From the NCBI GenBank assembly GCA_963580285.1, contig OY757026.1:45997431-46061430 (forward strand): a DNA stretch of 64,000 bases, in the 5' to 3' direction. Shown here in pieces: positions 44,236 through 54,429 of this stretch. Within the stretch, counting starts at the first letter, position 1; the number at the start of each line of letters is the position of its first letter. Source of the stretch: Lucinisca nassula. Its lineage: Eukaryota > Mollusca > Bivalvia > Lucinida > Lucinidae. The notes beneath the pieces were generated by a model. It was given only the letters and a program-made list of their open reading frames with translations. It ran no database searches and was not told where the DNA came from. The position numbers and the translations under genes were made by a program.

Positions 44236-44370
44236 GCCCTCAAGCCTAATGCATGTATTTAAATATGGCATGAAAATCTTAGTTATCTCGGTCATTTGGG
44301 ATAGGCTGGTTACTAATTGACTTGCCCTCGTAAAATTTGGGTTTAAAGGGTCAAAATTATATAGGCGTGT

Positions 44371-45330
44371 TTTCTCATCATAAGCAATTTGTCAACAATT
44401 TTTATGCCCCCGGAATCAACGGTTCGGGGCATATAGATTTTGGTCTGTCTGTCCGACTGTCCGTCTGTTTATTTATCTGTTGGTCTCGTAACTTTGACAA
44501 TTGACCCACTTTTAAAAACCTTAAACACAGGCCATATCTTTTGATTGGTTCTCATCATAAGCAATTTGTCAACAATTTTTATGCCCCCGGAATCAACGGT
44601 TCGGTGGCATATAGATTTTGGTCTGTCTGTCAGTCTGTTTGTTTATCTTTTGGTCTCGTAACTTTGACAATTGACCCATTTTTAAAAAAACTTAAACACT
44701 GGCCATAACTTTTGATTGGTATGTGTAAGGGCTTTCATATTTCACAAGTGCATTTCCTGTCAAAAGACCATTCCCGAGGTACCATGTTTTTTTTTTTACC
44801 TCGTGACCATGACGTTTGACCCATGTTTTAAAAAAAAAATTAATATGGCCAAAACCTTCGATTGGTTAGTAATACGTTTTTATATTCCGCATGTGCATTC
44901 TAAGTCATAAGATCTTTCCAGCGGTACCATAATTGTTTACATTGTGACCTTGACCTTGGAATTTGGGATACTTTTTAAAAACTTTAATATTGACCATAAC
45001 GTTTGATTGGTAAGTGATAGGGCTTTCATCTTTCACGTGTGCATTTCTTGTGACCAAACCTTTTCAATGGCACCATATTTTTCACGTGGTGATTAAAACA
45101 AACTGTAACACTGACCATAACTTTCAATGGATAAGTGATTGGGCTTTCATATTTCACATGACCATTCCTTGTCACGGACCTTTCCAGTAATACCTTAATT
45201 TTTGACTTTGCGACCTTGACCTACTTTTTTAAAACTTGAACATCAGCCATACCTTTTGATTGGTTAGTGATAGGGCTTTCATAGTTCACATGCGCTGTCC
45301 GGGGGCATCAGTTTTTTGCAAACACATATT
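44371..45330. repeat. Degenerate tandem repeats ('gccccc..ggaatcaacgg' type)
   Basis: A ~178 bp unit ('aagcaatttgtcaacaattt' to 'ggccataacttttgattggt') is duplicated at 44381 and 44559. Shorter diverged units containing 'ttgattggttagtgata' and 'gggctttcatatttcaca' follow to 45300. Confidence 0.7.
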
Positions 45331-45494
45331 GTTGTCTATTTAAATTGTTTTTAATTTCTCCGATGGGATTTCTTTCAGAAATGACTTTTTACTGATATTA
45401 CCATTATCAATCAATTCACAGAATCGCCGATAAAATGAAAACCGGCACCCATTTTCAAATTAAAATTAACGAATGACCCTGTTTGATTTCGGTT

Positions 45495-45715
45495 TTTCGG
45501 CCACAGCCCTTTTAAGATTATTTCACTCATTTCGAGCCGATCGTTAATCAGAGATGGGCACAAACCGTAGTACCAGGGAAAATCTACATGACCTTTCCTT
45601 GCAGAACTTGGTGTCTCACAGGTGGCTGAGGCGAGGCGCGAACCACAGCGATGAGAGACCTAATGATTAAGAGTCAGTGGTCTTTACCACCAGGCGACTG
45701 AGGCCCATACGCCTT
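45495..45715 (-). repeat. Degraded tRNA-Lys-derived SINE
   Basis: Related to 8468-8682: 'tcgagccgatcgttaatcag', 'gagatgggcacaaacc', 'gcgcgaaccacag', 'tgaggccca'. The anticodon region still reads 'attaagagtca'. Confidence 0.7.
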
Positions 45716-45796
45716 GTCATGACGGGCTGAATGTGACAGTCAATAGATTTTGAAAGAAGTACATAAATAATATATTATATAATCATTTTTTTTCAG

Positions 45797-45957
45797 GACA
45801 GATCGCAATGAAAGCTCTTCTTAAGAAAACAAAGCTTATCTATTCGGACGGCTTAAACAGTGTTTTTGTGAAACATGGCGGTTTTCCCCAAGCACTGAAA
45901 GATTTTGAAGCAGCAAAACCAACAAAGATCAGGAATTTCAAGCGTAAGAAAAATACT
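45797..45957 (+). CDS. Exon of an unidentified host gene
   Basis: Preceded by a strong acceptor ('tttttttcag') and followed by the consensus donor 'gtaagta' at 45958. It reads, after two leading bases, 'QIAMKALLKKTKLIYSDG', then 'NSVFVKHGGFPQALKDF' and 'AAKPTKIRNFKRKKNT', ending in phase 0. The exon at 50234 also begins in phase 0, so the two splice cleanly. A glycine-rich FVKHGGF turn, an ALKDF helix and a basic KRKK run can be seen, but I cannot assign a family. The sequence between repeats here is unique, unlike the rest of the window. An alternative donor ('cgtaagaa', about 45943) exists. A readthrough stop lies at 46021. Confidence 0.65.
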
Positions 45958-46020
45958 GTAAGTACCTGTCACTCTGCGTCAGGTCTCGAGGTAGGCTTGA
46001 AAAACGAATCCGCATTGCTG

Positions 46021-46390
46021 TAAATACATCGAAAACCTATGTTCGGTCGCAATCATTGCATAAGACTGAAATCATCTGCCATTGCCAGTGACTACATTCG
46101 TTCTGTGGGGTTACATGTAGGGTAACGGCGTCCCGCAAACCCATATACTGAGAAGACGGCCATGGGCGATCCCCGACAGGTGTACGGCCAACCGTAGGGA
46201 AGAGGAAGATATCATATGCGAGGCATTTATTATTAACAATATCTATTTACAACAATACTTTAACGATTAACACTTCACTAACAGAATATTTGTTTCTATA
46301 TCATTTTAAACTAAGTTTTAAGCTCGTAACCTCGTTATGAAAATCATATAGAAACAAATAACAAAAAAAAATAGAATAAAATATAAACAC
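46021..46390. other. Intron sequence, no recognisable repeat
   Basis: AT-rich, with 'aaataacaaaaaaaaatag' near 46360; nothing else supported. Confidence 0.4.
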
Positions 46391-46800
46391 AAGAGGTCCA
46401 TGATTCGCTCACCTGAGTTATGATGTACTAACATTGTTGTTTACAGGTTTTTCTATATATTTAGCTCTGATTGCCAATTTGTACAGAGGAGCAGAATCAC
46501 TTAAGCACTTTTGGCAGAGGGGTCATTAAAGGAAGTTTTCTGTCGAAGTTATTTTAAAATTGAGACATTGGAGATTTTCTTTAATGATTTTCCGTCTTTA
46601 CCTCTGCAGTTATATGGACATTTTGTTCAGCAGAGCAAACCCATTTCAGCAATTTAAGCAATCATTATTACATGATTGATTGTTTTGAGTATAATGACAT
46701 GCCAACCCTTGTGGGTCATTTTGTGTCGTCTTCCAGAGAAAGGGAGAAAGTGAGTGATAGTGGAGAAAGACAAAAACGTATGGAAGTGTTAAAACAGAAG
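46391..46800. repeat. Diverged copy of the 47.4 kb tandem repeat
   Basis: 'agctctgattgccaatttgt', 'gcagaatcacttaagcac', 'ggcagaggggtcat': one to two diverged units of the repeat arrayed at 47360-48265. Confidence 0.5.
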
Positions 46801-46810
46801 AAACAACAAC

Positions 46811-47125
46811 ACTCCCCCTCTAGTGGCCCCCGCCCATAGGGGCTTGAAGAAATATATGGGCTGCATGATGCTTCCACGCAGAGCTGAATCCGGCCCGCAC
46901 ACTAGTACTGGTAAACCGCTTAGTGGATCTAAGCCTGTCCAGGAACTGCGGTGGGGCGGACCGTCCATGCTAATAAGCCCTATTGGTTTCATTGGGCGGC
47001 ATGGATTGAGATGTCATGTCATCTCAATGTCGGGTAAAAGTCCCACAAAATTGGAAGCAACGTCTCCAAAATGACCTTTACAGTGTTGACGGGGACGTTA
47101 AATCTCAAATCAAACAAACAAACAA
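46811..47125 (+). repeat. SINE-like V, sense copy with full tail
   Basis: Complete from 'ccccgcccataggggctt' to 'acggggacgttaaatctc' and a (CAAA)n tail. 'actcccc' lies on both sides (about 46809 and 47126), a likely 7 bp target duplication. Confidence 0.8.
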
Positions 47126-47359
47126 ACTCCCCTATACCCTTACCTGTTGCAAGGACAGCAGGCCTTGCCCTACTGTAAGCCAATATCAGTTGCACGCTCC
47201 AGCGATGCAAAATACACGTCAATTTTGCCTCACACAAACGCCCCTCAATCATCAGTACAATAATACTACTTTGAGATGGGATGTTACGATGGAACAGACC
47301 TGTTATGAGCCATACCGTTTAATCAATATTTTGTTACAAAAATAAAAGAGAAGCATGTT

Positions 47360-48265
47360 TCAAATTGCACCATTGACTCTATTTTTGGCTCTGCTTGCCA
47401 TTTTGTACAGTCGAGCAGAACCATTTTAGCAGTTTTGGTAGAGGGTTACCCAAGGAGCAATCCTACGGAATTATTTTGAAATCGGACCATTAGCCTAGGA
47501 GGAGAAGTCGTTTAAAGTGTTTTTGTTTTCTATTTTCAGCTCTAGCGATCAGTTTATTGAGTTAAGTAGAACCATTTAGCAATTTTGGTAGAGTGTCACC
47601 AAAGGAACATTCCTGTGAAATTAATTTGAAATCGGACCACTGGCCTAGGAGGAGATGTCAATTAAAGGTTTATCTATTTTTAGCTCTGTGGCCATTTTGT
47701 TCAATAGAGCAGCACCATATTAGAAATTCTGGCAGAGGTTCATCCTAGGAACATTCCTGTGAAATATTTTGAAATCGGACCATTAGCCTAGCAGGAGATG
47801 TCGTTTTAAGTTTTTTCTATCTTTAGCTCTGGCAGCCATTTTGTTCAGCAGAGCAGAACCATTTTAGCAATTTTGGTAGAGGGTCACCCGATAAATATTC
47901 CCGTGAAAGTTTCAAATCGGACCATTAGCCTAGGAGGAAATGTCGTTTAAAGGGTTTTTTTAAGGTTTTGTTTTCTATTTTTAGCTCTGGCGGCCATTTG
48001 GTTCAGCGGAGCGAAAATATTTTAGCAAGTTGTGTAAAGGGTCATCCAAGGAACATTCCTGTAAAATCATTTTGAAATCGGACTATGAGCCTATGAGGAG
48101 ATGTCGTTTAATGTTTTTTTCTATTTTTAGCTCTGATTGCCATTTTGTTCAACGGAGCTGAACCATTTTAGCAATTTTGGTAGAGGGTCACCTAATAAAT
48201 ATTCCTGTGAAATTATTTTGAAATCGGACTATTTACCTTGGAGATGTTGTTTAAAAGTTTTTCTA
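47360..48265. repeat. ~145 bp tandem array, about six units
   Basis: 'tttagctctggcggccattt' or variants at about 47383, 47537, 47681, 47823, 47981 and 48126. Units share 'gagcagaaccattttagca', 'attttggtagagggtcac' and 'cctaggaggagatgtcg'. Confidence 0.85.
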
Positions 48266-48269
48266 AGGT

Positions 48270-48360
48270 TTTTCTGTTTTCGCCCTTACTTCCGTCGCGT
48301 TTAAGACCAAAAATTTGTTCAGTCCGCATGAAGGCCCCCAAACTCATCAGTGCAATAACA
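48270..48360 (-). repeat. PLE 3' tail scrap
   Basis: 'gcccttacttccgtcgcg', 'ttgttcagtccgcatgaagg': about 90 bp of the tail centre. Confidence 0.6.
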
Positions 48361-48394
48361 CTCCAGAACATGGTCAGGGCCAGCAGAATATGGT

Positions 48395-48595
48395 ATCCAT
48401 CACGAAAACACCCCTATATAGATATGTTTTTGACCCCTTAAACCCCAACTTTTACATAGTAAAACTAAGGTTTTCATGGGTATACATTATTTTTCTTAAT
48501 TCTTCTCAAGACATAGATGGCGTTCTAACGAATACGCACAATATATGTTTAATGCAGAAATATGAAAAATATCGGATTTTTAAACGGAAAATTTT

Positions 48596-48677
<82 letters not shown>

Positions 48678-48715
48678 CAAAATTGTCTATATATTTGCAA
48701 AGGCGTGTTTCTCGT
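48395..48715. mobile_element. N element with an internal (GT)n microsatellite
   Basis: 'tcacgaaaacacccctata' at the left and 'aggcgtgtttctcgtag' at the right. The central hairpin is degenerate ('agatggcgttctaacg'). An ~80 bp GT run (48597-48676) has expanded in the right arm. ORFs of Cys/Val or His/Thr repeats here are artefacts. Confidence 0.8.
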
Positions 48716-48719
48716 AGTG

Positions 48720-50233
48720 TCGGATCTGGAGATTCACTATTAACATATATCCTGGCACAGGTGATAACCCCTATTAAACGGGATCTTTGTTTAAGTGAGA
48801 CTATATATAATTAGAACTAGCATTTTGGGAACACTGCAATTCAAAGGAACTGCCAAAAAAATCAAATTGGTTCGCAGCATACAATATAACAAACAAATTG
48901 TACTAGTTGTTATTTTAATAATGAAAAAAATATCCAATCAATTCCGACTTTATTTTATAATGAGCAGTGAAAACAATGCATCTCTGAAACAAATTAAAGT
49001 GATATTTTCACAGTGTGAAAATATAAATGATATTTTCACAGTGTGAAAAATAACATGACCATGTTTTTTCGCACTAGCAGCCCGGACTACTTTTCTCGCC
49101 AACAGTCACATGTTATCTATAAAATAATTCTATATAATACCTTAAAAAGAACTCTTTATACTGTAAAAATACTGTATTCTAAATGGCGATTTGTTAATGT
49201 TTTGAAACTGACATTTGTGACGTCATAGCCAGGCAAATTTGTGACGTACAATACGAGGGATCAATTACCCTAAATATCCGCATTAAATTATAAACAAAAA
49301 GAAAATTTACTGTTTTCCGCAGATACCAAAAATATTTCATCTCGTGTGTTGAAAACATCCGAATTTTCACTCGTGCTTCGCACTCGTGAAAATTTAGATT
49401 TTTTCATTACACTCCATGAAATATTTTTGGTATCCATCTCAAAAAAGTAAATATTCTCTATATAGTTTAACATGTAAACACGACATAATAAACCTTTTAA
49501 TCTAGCTAACTAATAAAACAAACTTAACGCATGTAATAAATTAGAAAACTAACTATCTAATTAACAAGTTCGAACATAAAGCAAATTAGAGGCAACTGTT
49601 GTCTGCTGATCGCTATGGCAAATTGGAACTAGGCAAGTGGTAGCATGCCAATTTGTAGAAGGAACGTATTTGTTTTTGATTTCTATTTGACAATATTTGA
49701 CATTTTTTCTTTATTAATAGTTTTTTCTAACTATTCAGAACTTCTTTATATGGGCTTGTTTGCAATGTTTTTCCCCTTTATGTCTAGTTTCAGAATAAAA
49801 ACAATTTATAAATAAATCCTGACTATGTTTTGCCACCAAATGTTCACTAATGTACTGTTCCAATAAATTCTACAAAAATATAGGGTACTTCCAATTATAT
49901 GATGAATTTACTAAACAACTGTTGACAAATCAATTTAAAACATAAGAAGTTTCAGTTATAAAACCACCGTTTGCTAAACAAAGATTAGCTTTAGTGGAAA
50001 ACACCAAGTTCCAATATAACTATGCAGATATACTTTAGCCGAAATCAGTCACCTGGTTGTCGCTTAAAGTTCGACATGATGAAGTCATTAGCCATCTGAT
50101 TTAGATCCAAAAAGCTTGCAAAGGTGCTTGTTTCGGGATACAATATTTAAAAATACTTAAACATTGAATCAGCGGCGGAAGTCATGCCGCCTACAGTTCT
50201 GTTCAGTTTAGTTTTTTTATATATTTATTTCAG
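48720..50233. other. Intron sequence, AT-rich, with one hairpin
   Basis: Mostly unique AT-rich DNA. 'gatattttcacagtgtgaaa' occurs twice at 49001-49049. An inverted repeat at 49320-49432 ('gataccaaaaatatttcat' and complement) encloses a second smaller hairpin 'ttttcactcgtg..cacgag'. No coding signal. Confidence 0.5.
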
Positions 50234-50392
50234 GAAAGACTGACAGGACAAGTTGGTGACAAACGTTTAATCTTGGAAAGAGATTTCTCAAATCAATATA
50301 CAAAACGTATCCTGGAAAAACTACCCATAAGGTACCGAAATGAAGCCAACAATGATCTTCAGGGCGATAAGATTATAATATACACAGAATAG
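50234..50392 (+). CDS. Terminal exon of the unidentified host gene
   Basis: Acceptor 'tttatttcag' at 50224-50233. The 159 nt exon reads 'ERLTGQVGDKRLILERDF', continues to 'PIRYRNEANNDLQGDKI' and ends IIYTE with TAG at 50390-50392. It is in frame with the exon at 45797, giving a C-terminal stretch of about 118 residues across the three exons. The pattern DF..., G.VGD..L.L, ending in K-I-x-Y, is reminiscent of small beta-rich C-terminal domains, but this is only an impression. I do not recognise the gene. Repeat H begins within 20 bp of the stop. Confidence 0.65.
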   Translation, partial: ERLTGQVGDKRLILERDFSNQYTKRILEKLPIRYRNEANNDLQGDKIIIYTE

Positions 50393-50398
50393 TTTACA

Positions 50399-50404
50399 AA
50401 TAAA
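50399..50404 (+). promoter_or_regulatory. Candidate polyadenylation signal AATAAA
   Basis: Seven bases after the TAG of the terminal exon. Unusually close to the stop, but no other candidate precedes the repeat. Confidence 0.45.
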
Positions 50405-50768
50405 CGTAGGCTTATCAGTATCCTATACCAGAAGGAATTTGCAGCAATTTATCAGTTACCCCCTGTATAAATTGCATTGTAACGCATTGACCTGATAAAG
50501 ATATGCTATCTCAGGAAAGTGAGCTTTATCAGGTCAACGTGACATTGCACTTTTGCGAATGAACCGGACTACTGGAAAAATGACAAAAAAAATGTTATTG
50601 TTACTAGAAAAATTGGAAAAATTAAATTAAAATTATTTAAAGAAAAATAACGGTCAGATGATAGTAAATATACTGGCCGATTATATTACACACCGGAATG
50701 TTTGGACGCACTGAGGACAATCGGTAAGTGACCGTAAATAGCCAATTTAAAAAGTTTACAAGGGGATA

Positions 50769-52110
50769 CGAGGACTGTTCAAATAGGAATGCAAGTAGAA
50801 CGTTTTCTCATGCACTAATGCGAAAATCACCTGGAAATAAATATCACAGCGTACAAAAACATTTTACCTATACATTGATACCAAACCTGTTAAAATCCGT
50901 CCACTTTAGCCATGTATATCGTTCGATAAACACTGTCTACTCTTGTATACTAATACCACACATGGTTGGAAGAAGGTCAGAGTACGCCGTTGAAATACGG
51001 TCCTATATTAAGAATCGTTGTATTCTTGGTATACGGTGCAAAGACATTTTTGATGAAATATGTTCGGTTTATGGGCATAATGAAATGTCTTTTCCGACAG
51101 TTTTTCGTTGGTGTAAGAAATTCAGCTGTGGGCTAGCCTCAACAGGAGAGGCAACACATGATCGTCGGCCGAAAAGAGCAACATCTGCCAAGATTGTTGC
51201 TAGAGTGAAAGAAATAGTTCCTACCGATGCACGATACATCACTAGGCAAATATTTAGTATGGTTGGCATCTCATTAGGAGCAGCTCATGCAATTCTGAAA
51301 CGGGATTTGAAAATGAGAAAGATCTGTGCTAGATGGATTCCCCATCTGTTGACAGATGAGCAGAAAAAGACACGCGTTCAGTGCGCCAAGAAGTTGCTTA
51401 AAAAGTTTCCAAATTACAATGCACGGTCTTTCGCTAATGTCGTCACAGGTGACGAGACATGGTTTCACTTTTTTTGAGCCAAAACGAAATATTAAGAACA
51501 TAATATGGGCAACAAAGTATTGCAAAATACCATGCATTGCAAAGCGGACCATGAGCGTCAAGAAGGTAATGTATGCCATATTCTTTTCAAATCAGGGCCC
51601 TGCTATTCAGGTTGCTGTGCCTAAAGGCAAAACTGTAAATACGAAGTTTTACAAGAATAAAGTTCTTCGACAATTGAAGAAATATTTCAAAGAACGAAGA
51701 CCCGCAACTGGTTTGGCTAATGTCAGATTGCTACATGTCAATGCGTCATAGCACAAGGCGTTCATTGTGCAATACTATCTGAAGCAGGAAAAGGTTGTTG
51801 AACTCCCTCACCCCCCGTATTCCCCTGACCTTGCTCCGTGAGACTTTTTTTTTGTTCCAGCGGCTGAAAAAATACCTTTCTGGTCGAAAATTTGTACAGC
51901 GCAAACACCTCGGTTCTGCAAAATTCCAGTGCCTTCATAGTGTACCTCGAAAAGACTACCAAAATGCATTCAATGATTGGATCAGAAGACTGAAAGTTTG
52001 TATATCTCTTAAAGGGGAATACTTTTAGGGGACAATATAATTTTTTCTTCGAAATCTATCACGGAATCATTTTTATGTGCGTAGTTGCATTCATATTTGA
52101 ACATTCCTCG
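50769..52110 (+). mobile_element. Mariner element, 1342 bp, with TIRs and TA duplication
   Basis: The left end 'cgaggactgttcaaatag' and right end 'catatttgaacattcctcg' are complementary over about 28 bp with three mismatches. TA flanks both sides (50767-50768, 52111-52112). The H copy at 3409-3756 has the unsplit site with a single TA. Length and structure are typical of mariner. The transposase inside is inactivated. Confidence 0.95.
50962..51990 (+). pseudogene. Mariner transposase, inactivated
   Basis: Starts MVGRRSEYAVEIRSYI; the helix-turn-helix half runs to about 51300 ('HDRRPKRATSAKIV' region). The catalytic domain has 'NVVTGDETWFHFF' (first Asp intact), 'LLHVNAS' where the family has D-N-A (second Asp replaced by Val), and 'PPYSPDLAP' followed by stop and DFF (third Asp present, D,D34D spacing kept). 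Lesions: a frameshift in a T7 run near 51470, TAG at about 51748, TGA at about 51839. It resembles the SETMAR-related mariners that prey on many invertebrates. Confidence 0.9.
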
Positions 52111-52320
52111 TAGACTGATAAATAGAATACCAGATTCGTGTCATTTAATATCAAGTTTATCAGGCTCGGCTTCAAGAACGCATGTAGAATCGCTCGGCAA
52201 GCCTCGCGATTCTACAAGCGTTCTAGAAGCCTTGCCTGATAAACTTGATATCAAAAGACACTCACCTGGTATACTCTGTTTATCAGTATCCTATGCCTGA
52301 AGGAATTTGCAGCAATATAA

Positions 52321-52640
52321 CTGGCCAATTCCAGCAGAATGATATCGGGATTTATCAATTGGAGATTTATAGAGCTTATTTTCTGTGATTAGCGTAGCGA
52401 TAAGATCCTCATAGTTTATACCTCATCAAAGGCTCTCGGCCAATCGGAAGTTTATTCTCACAATGACTGTAAAACTTTCGTTCTTATATGTGTTCTTTGT
52501 TTTCAAAGGCAACCTTTCAGATTTTTATTTTTACCTCACTGCAGCTCGTGTTAAATGCCGTGTGACGGCTGAAAGGAGTATCCCCGTGCTTAATCATAGT
52601 GCAGATTAAATTTCCTTTTCCTTTTGCAGCAATGAGACAT
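52321..52640. other. No recognisable feature
   Basis: Unassigned sequence; nothing supported. Confidence 0.35.
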
Positions 52641-52644
52641 TTCG

Positions 52645-52765
52645 GTTTGCCATCACGCAGACACGCCTGCAAAATTTTGACCCCCTTGAACCCCACTTTT
52701 ATATAGTGTAAACTGGGGTTTGTAGGTGTAAACCTTATTAGTCTGTGGATTCACGTAGTGAAGTC
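52645..52765. repeat. Partial N element
   Basis: 'catcacgcagacacgcct' then 'ttgaaccccacttttata' and 'actggggtttgtaggtg'; stops before the central hairpin. The next ~320 bp (to 53087) holds nothing I recognise. Confidence 0.6.
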
Positions 52766-53087
52766 GCAAGACTTTAGTCGTCGCTCGATGACCCCTCTCA
52801 TCCACCATCTATTGAGTGGTTTTTAGAAGCAAAGTAGCTATCGCTTTTAGGATATGCCTCAGAATTACTGAAATCTTCCGCGCAAAATGTACTTCCTGCC
52901 TACTCAAAGATTCATTGATAAATATAGTATATTCTGTTTAATATCAATACAGCTGTGTTATGTACAGTATGTATCCTAGTATGAATGACCCGGTAATCTG
53001 ATTGAATTGGGCAGCTCATAATTGCTTTATAAACATGTGATCCAGCATCATTTTATCTCATTTTAAAAGACAAGCCTATATAATTAA

Positions 53088-53600
53088 CATCACGTGAACA
53101 AGTCCGTGAAATGAACACCCCCATAAACCCCACTTTAAGTAGAGAAAACTGGAGATTATGGGGTATACATTATTTTTCTTATTTCTTCTTCAAGACATAG
53201 GTTGTGGGTACTAGTTATAACCGCCTCAATGAGGCGGTCCTAACGAGCACCCAAAATCTATGTTTGCAGTTTAAATCGGAAAAATATCACAGATTTTTAT
53301 CAGAAAAGTAGCCATTTTGGAGATCTGAAAAAATGCACTACTTCGCACGGGTGTGTTATCGTAATGACACCCCCATATACCCATCTTTTTTATTCAAAGA
53401 AAAATGGGGTTTGCAGGGCATACTTTATTCTTCTTATTTCCCTTCCAAAACAAGGATTGTGGGTACTCGTTAGAACCTCTTCATTGACGCAGTTCTAATG
53501 AGCACCTACAATCGATATTTGAAGCAGATATAAAAACATCACCAGGAAAACCTCAGTGTTTGAGCTGTAAAAGAATGCATCTACTCGTATGTTAGAAGCA
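53088..53600. mobile_element. Two N elements in tandem
   Basis: The first is full (53088-53366, 'aacatcacgtgaacaagt' to 'gggtgtgttatcgtaatg'). The second starts at the same terminus ('tcgtaatgacacccccata') and runs through its hairpin ('cgttagaacctcttcattg') before fading at about 53600. The shared boundary suggests insertion of one N into or beside another. Confidence 0.7.
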
Positions 53601-53779
53601 GAAATACATGTAACAGTCCAGAATCATTCCTGCAACTGTTTTGTCAGAGAGACATCTAAGACGAAAATCAGATTTCAAATGTTATATATGTTAAGTGCTA
53701 AAGTGGTGTTTCTTCACATACAAATGTTGGACACTGGCAGATAGTGTAGATCCAGATCAGATACCCTGTAATCCACAGA

Positions 53780-54045
53780 CTTTGAGGCTTCTCAAGCCTT
53801 TGATTTTTCTTATTTCTGCTCCAAAATATAGATTGTGAGTACTTGTTAGAACCGCCTCGATGAGGCGGTTCTAACGAGTGCCCACAGTCTATATTTTGTG
53901 CATGAGGCGGTTCTAATGATTGCCCACAATCTATATTTTGTGCAGAAATAAGAAAAATATCACAATGTTTCATCTGATTTTTTTCATTTTTTCGGCGATA
54001 TAGGTTACAATGTATTTGTATAGGCGTGTTTTCAAAATGATTGAT
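53780..54045. mobile_element. N element with an extra half-hairpin
   Basis: The central hairpin ('ttagaaccgcctcgatgag' and complement) is followed by a second copy of only its right arm ('gcatgaggcggttctaatg' to 'ctatattttgtgcagaa'), a partial duplication of about 53 bp. Confidence 0.75.
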
Positions 54046-54233
54046 AATTGAATATAGATTGTGTGTGGGGGGGGGGAGGAGGAGGGGGATATACAGCCTT
54101 GCAAACTACATTGCTGTGTATAAAGAGACTCAATAAAACCGAGTCTCCTATTTTCGTTCTTTTGTGTGGACTTTGTTTCCAAAGACAATCTTTTAGCTTT
54201 TTATTTCATGTGAAAACAGCTTGTAGTCTTTAA

Positions 54234-54420
54234 CCCTTTTAGTACCGGAAACCCCAAAACGGGTACCCGGGCAAACAGTGATTGCCCAGATCACACTGTT
54301 TGCACAAAGTTTAGCCATTTTCAAAATCAATTTGGAAGAAAATACAACCTGACACCCCTAAATTTTGAAATGGACTCCTGTTATTTATAAGGAAGAAGAT
54401 TCCATTTGGTACAAAAAGGG
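54234..54420. mobile_element. piggyBac-like MITE, 187 bp, TTAA duplication
   Basis: TTAA at 54230-54233 and 54421-54424. Ends 'cccttttagtacc' and 'ggtacaaaaaggg' form a 13 bp TIR with one mismatch beginning CCCTTT. TTAA plus CCC termini is the piggyBac signature. It contains the palindromic pair 'caaacagtgat' and 'atcacactgtttg'. No ORF. Confidence 0.85.
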
Positions 54421-54429
54421 TTAAAGCGT

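Larger units (their letters stand above)
50410..52320 (+). repeat. Hairpin repeat H containing a mariner
   Basis: H proper is 50410-50766 plus 52113-52320. It includes a long hairpin at 52140-52260 ('gatatcaagt..'-type arms: 'aagtttatcaggc' and 'gcctgataaactt'). A ~38 bp sequence ('tatcagtatcctat' plus 'aaggaatttgcagcaat') stands at both outer ends in direct orientation. Confidence 0.7.

Noticed and set aside
48506..48814. Open frames of Cys-Val or His-Thr repeats
   Set aside because: Direct translation of the (GT)n microsatellite in an N element.
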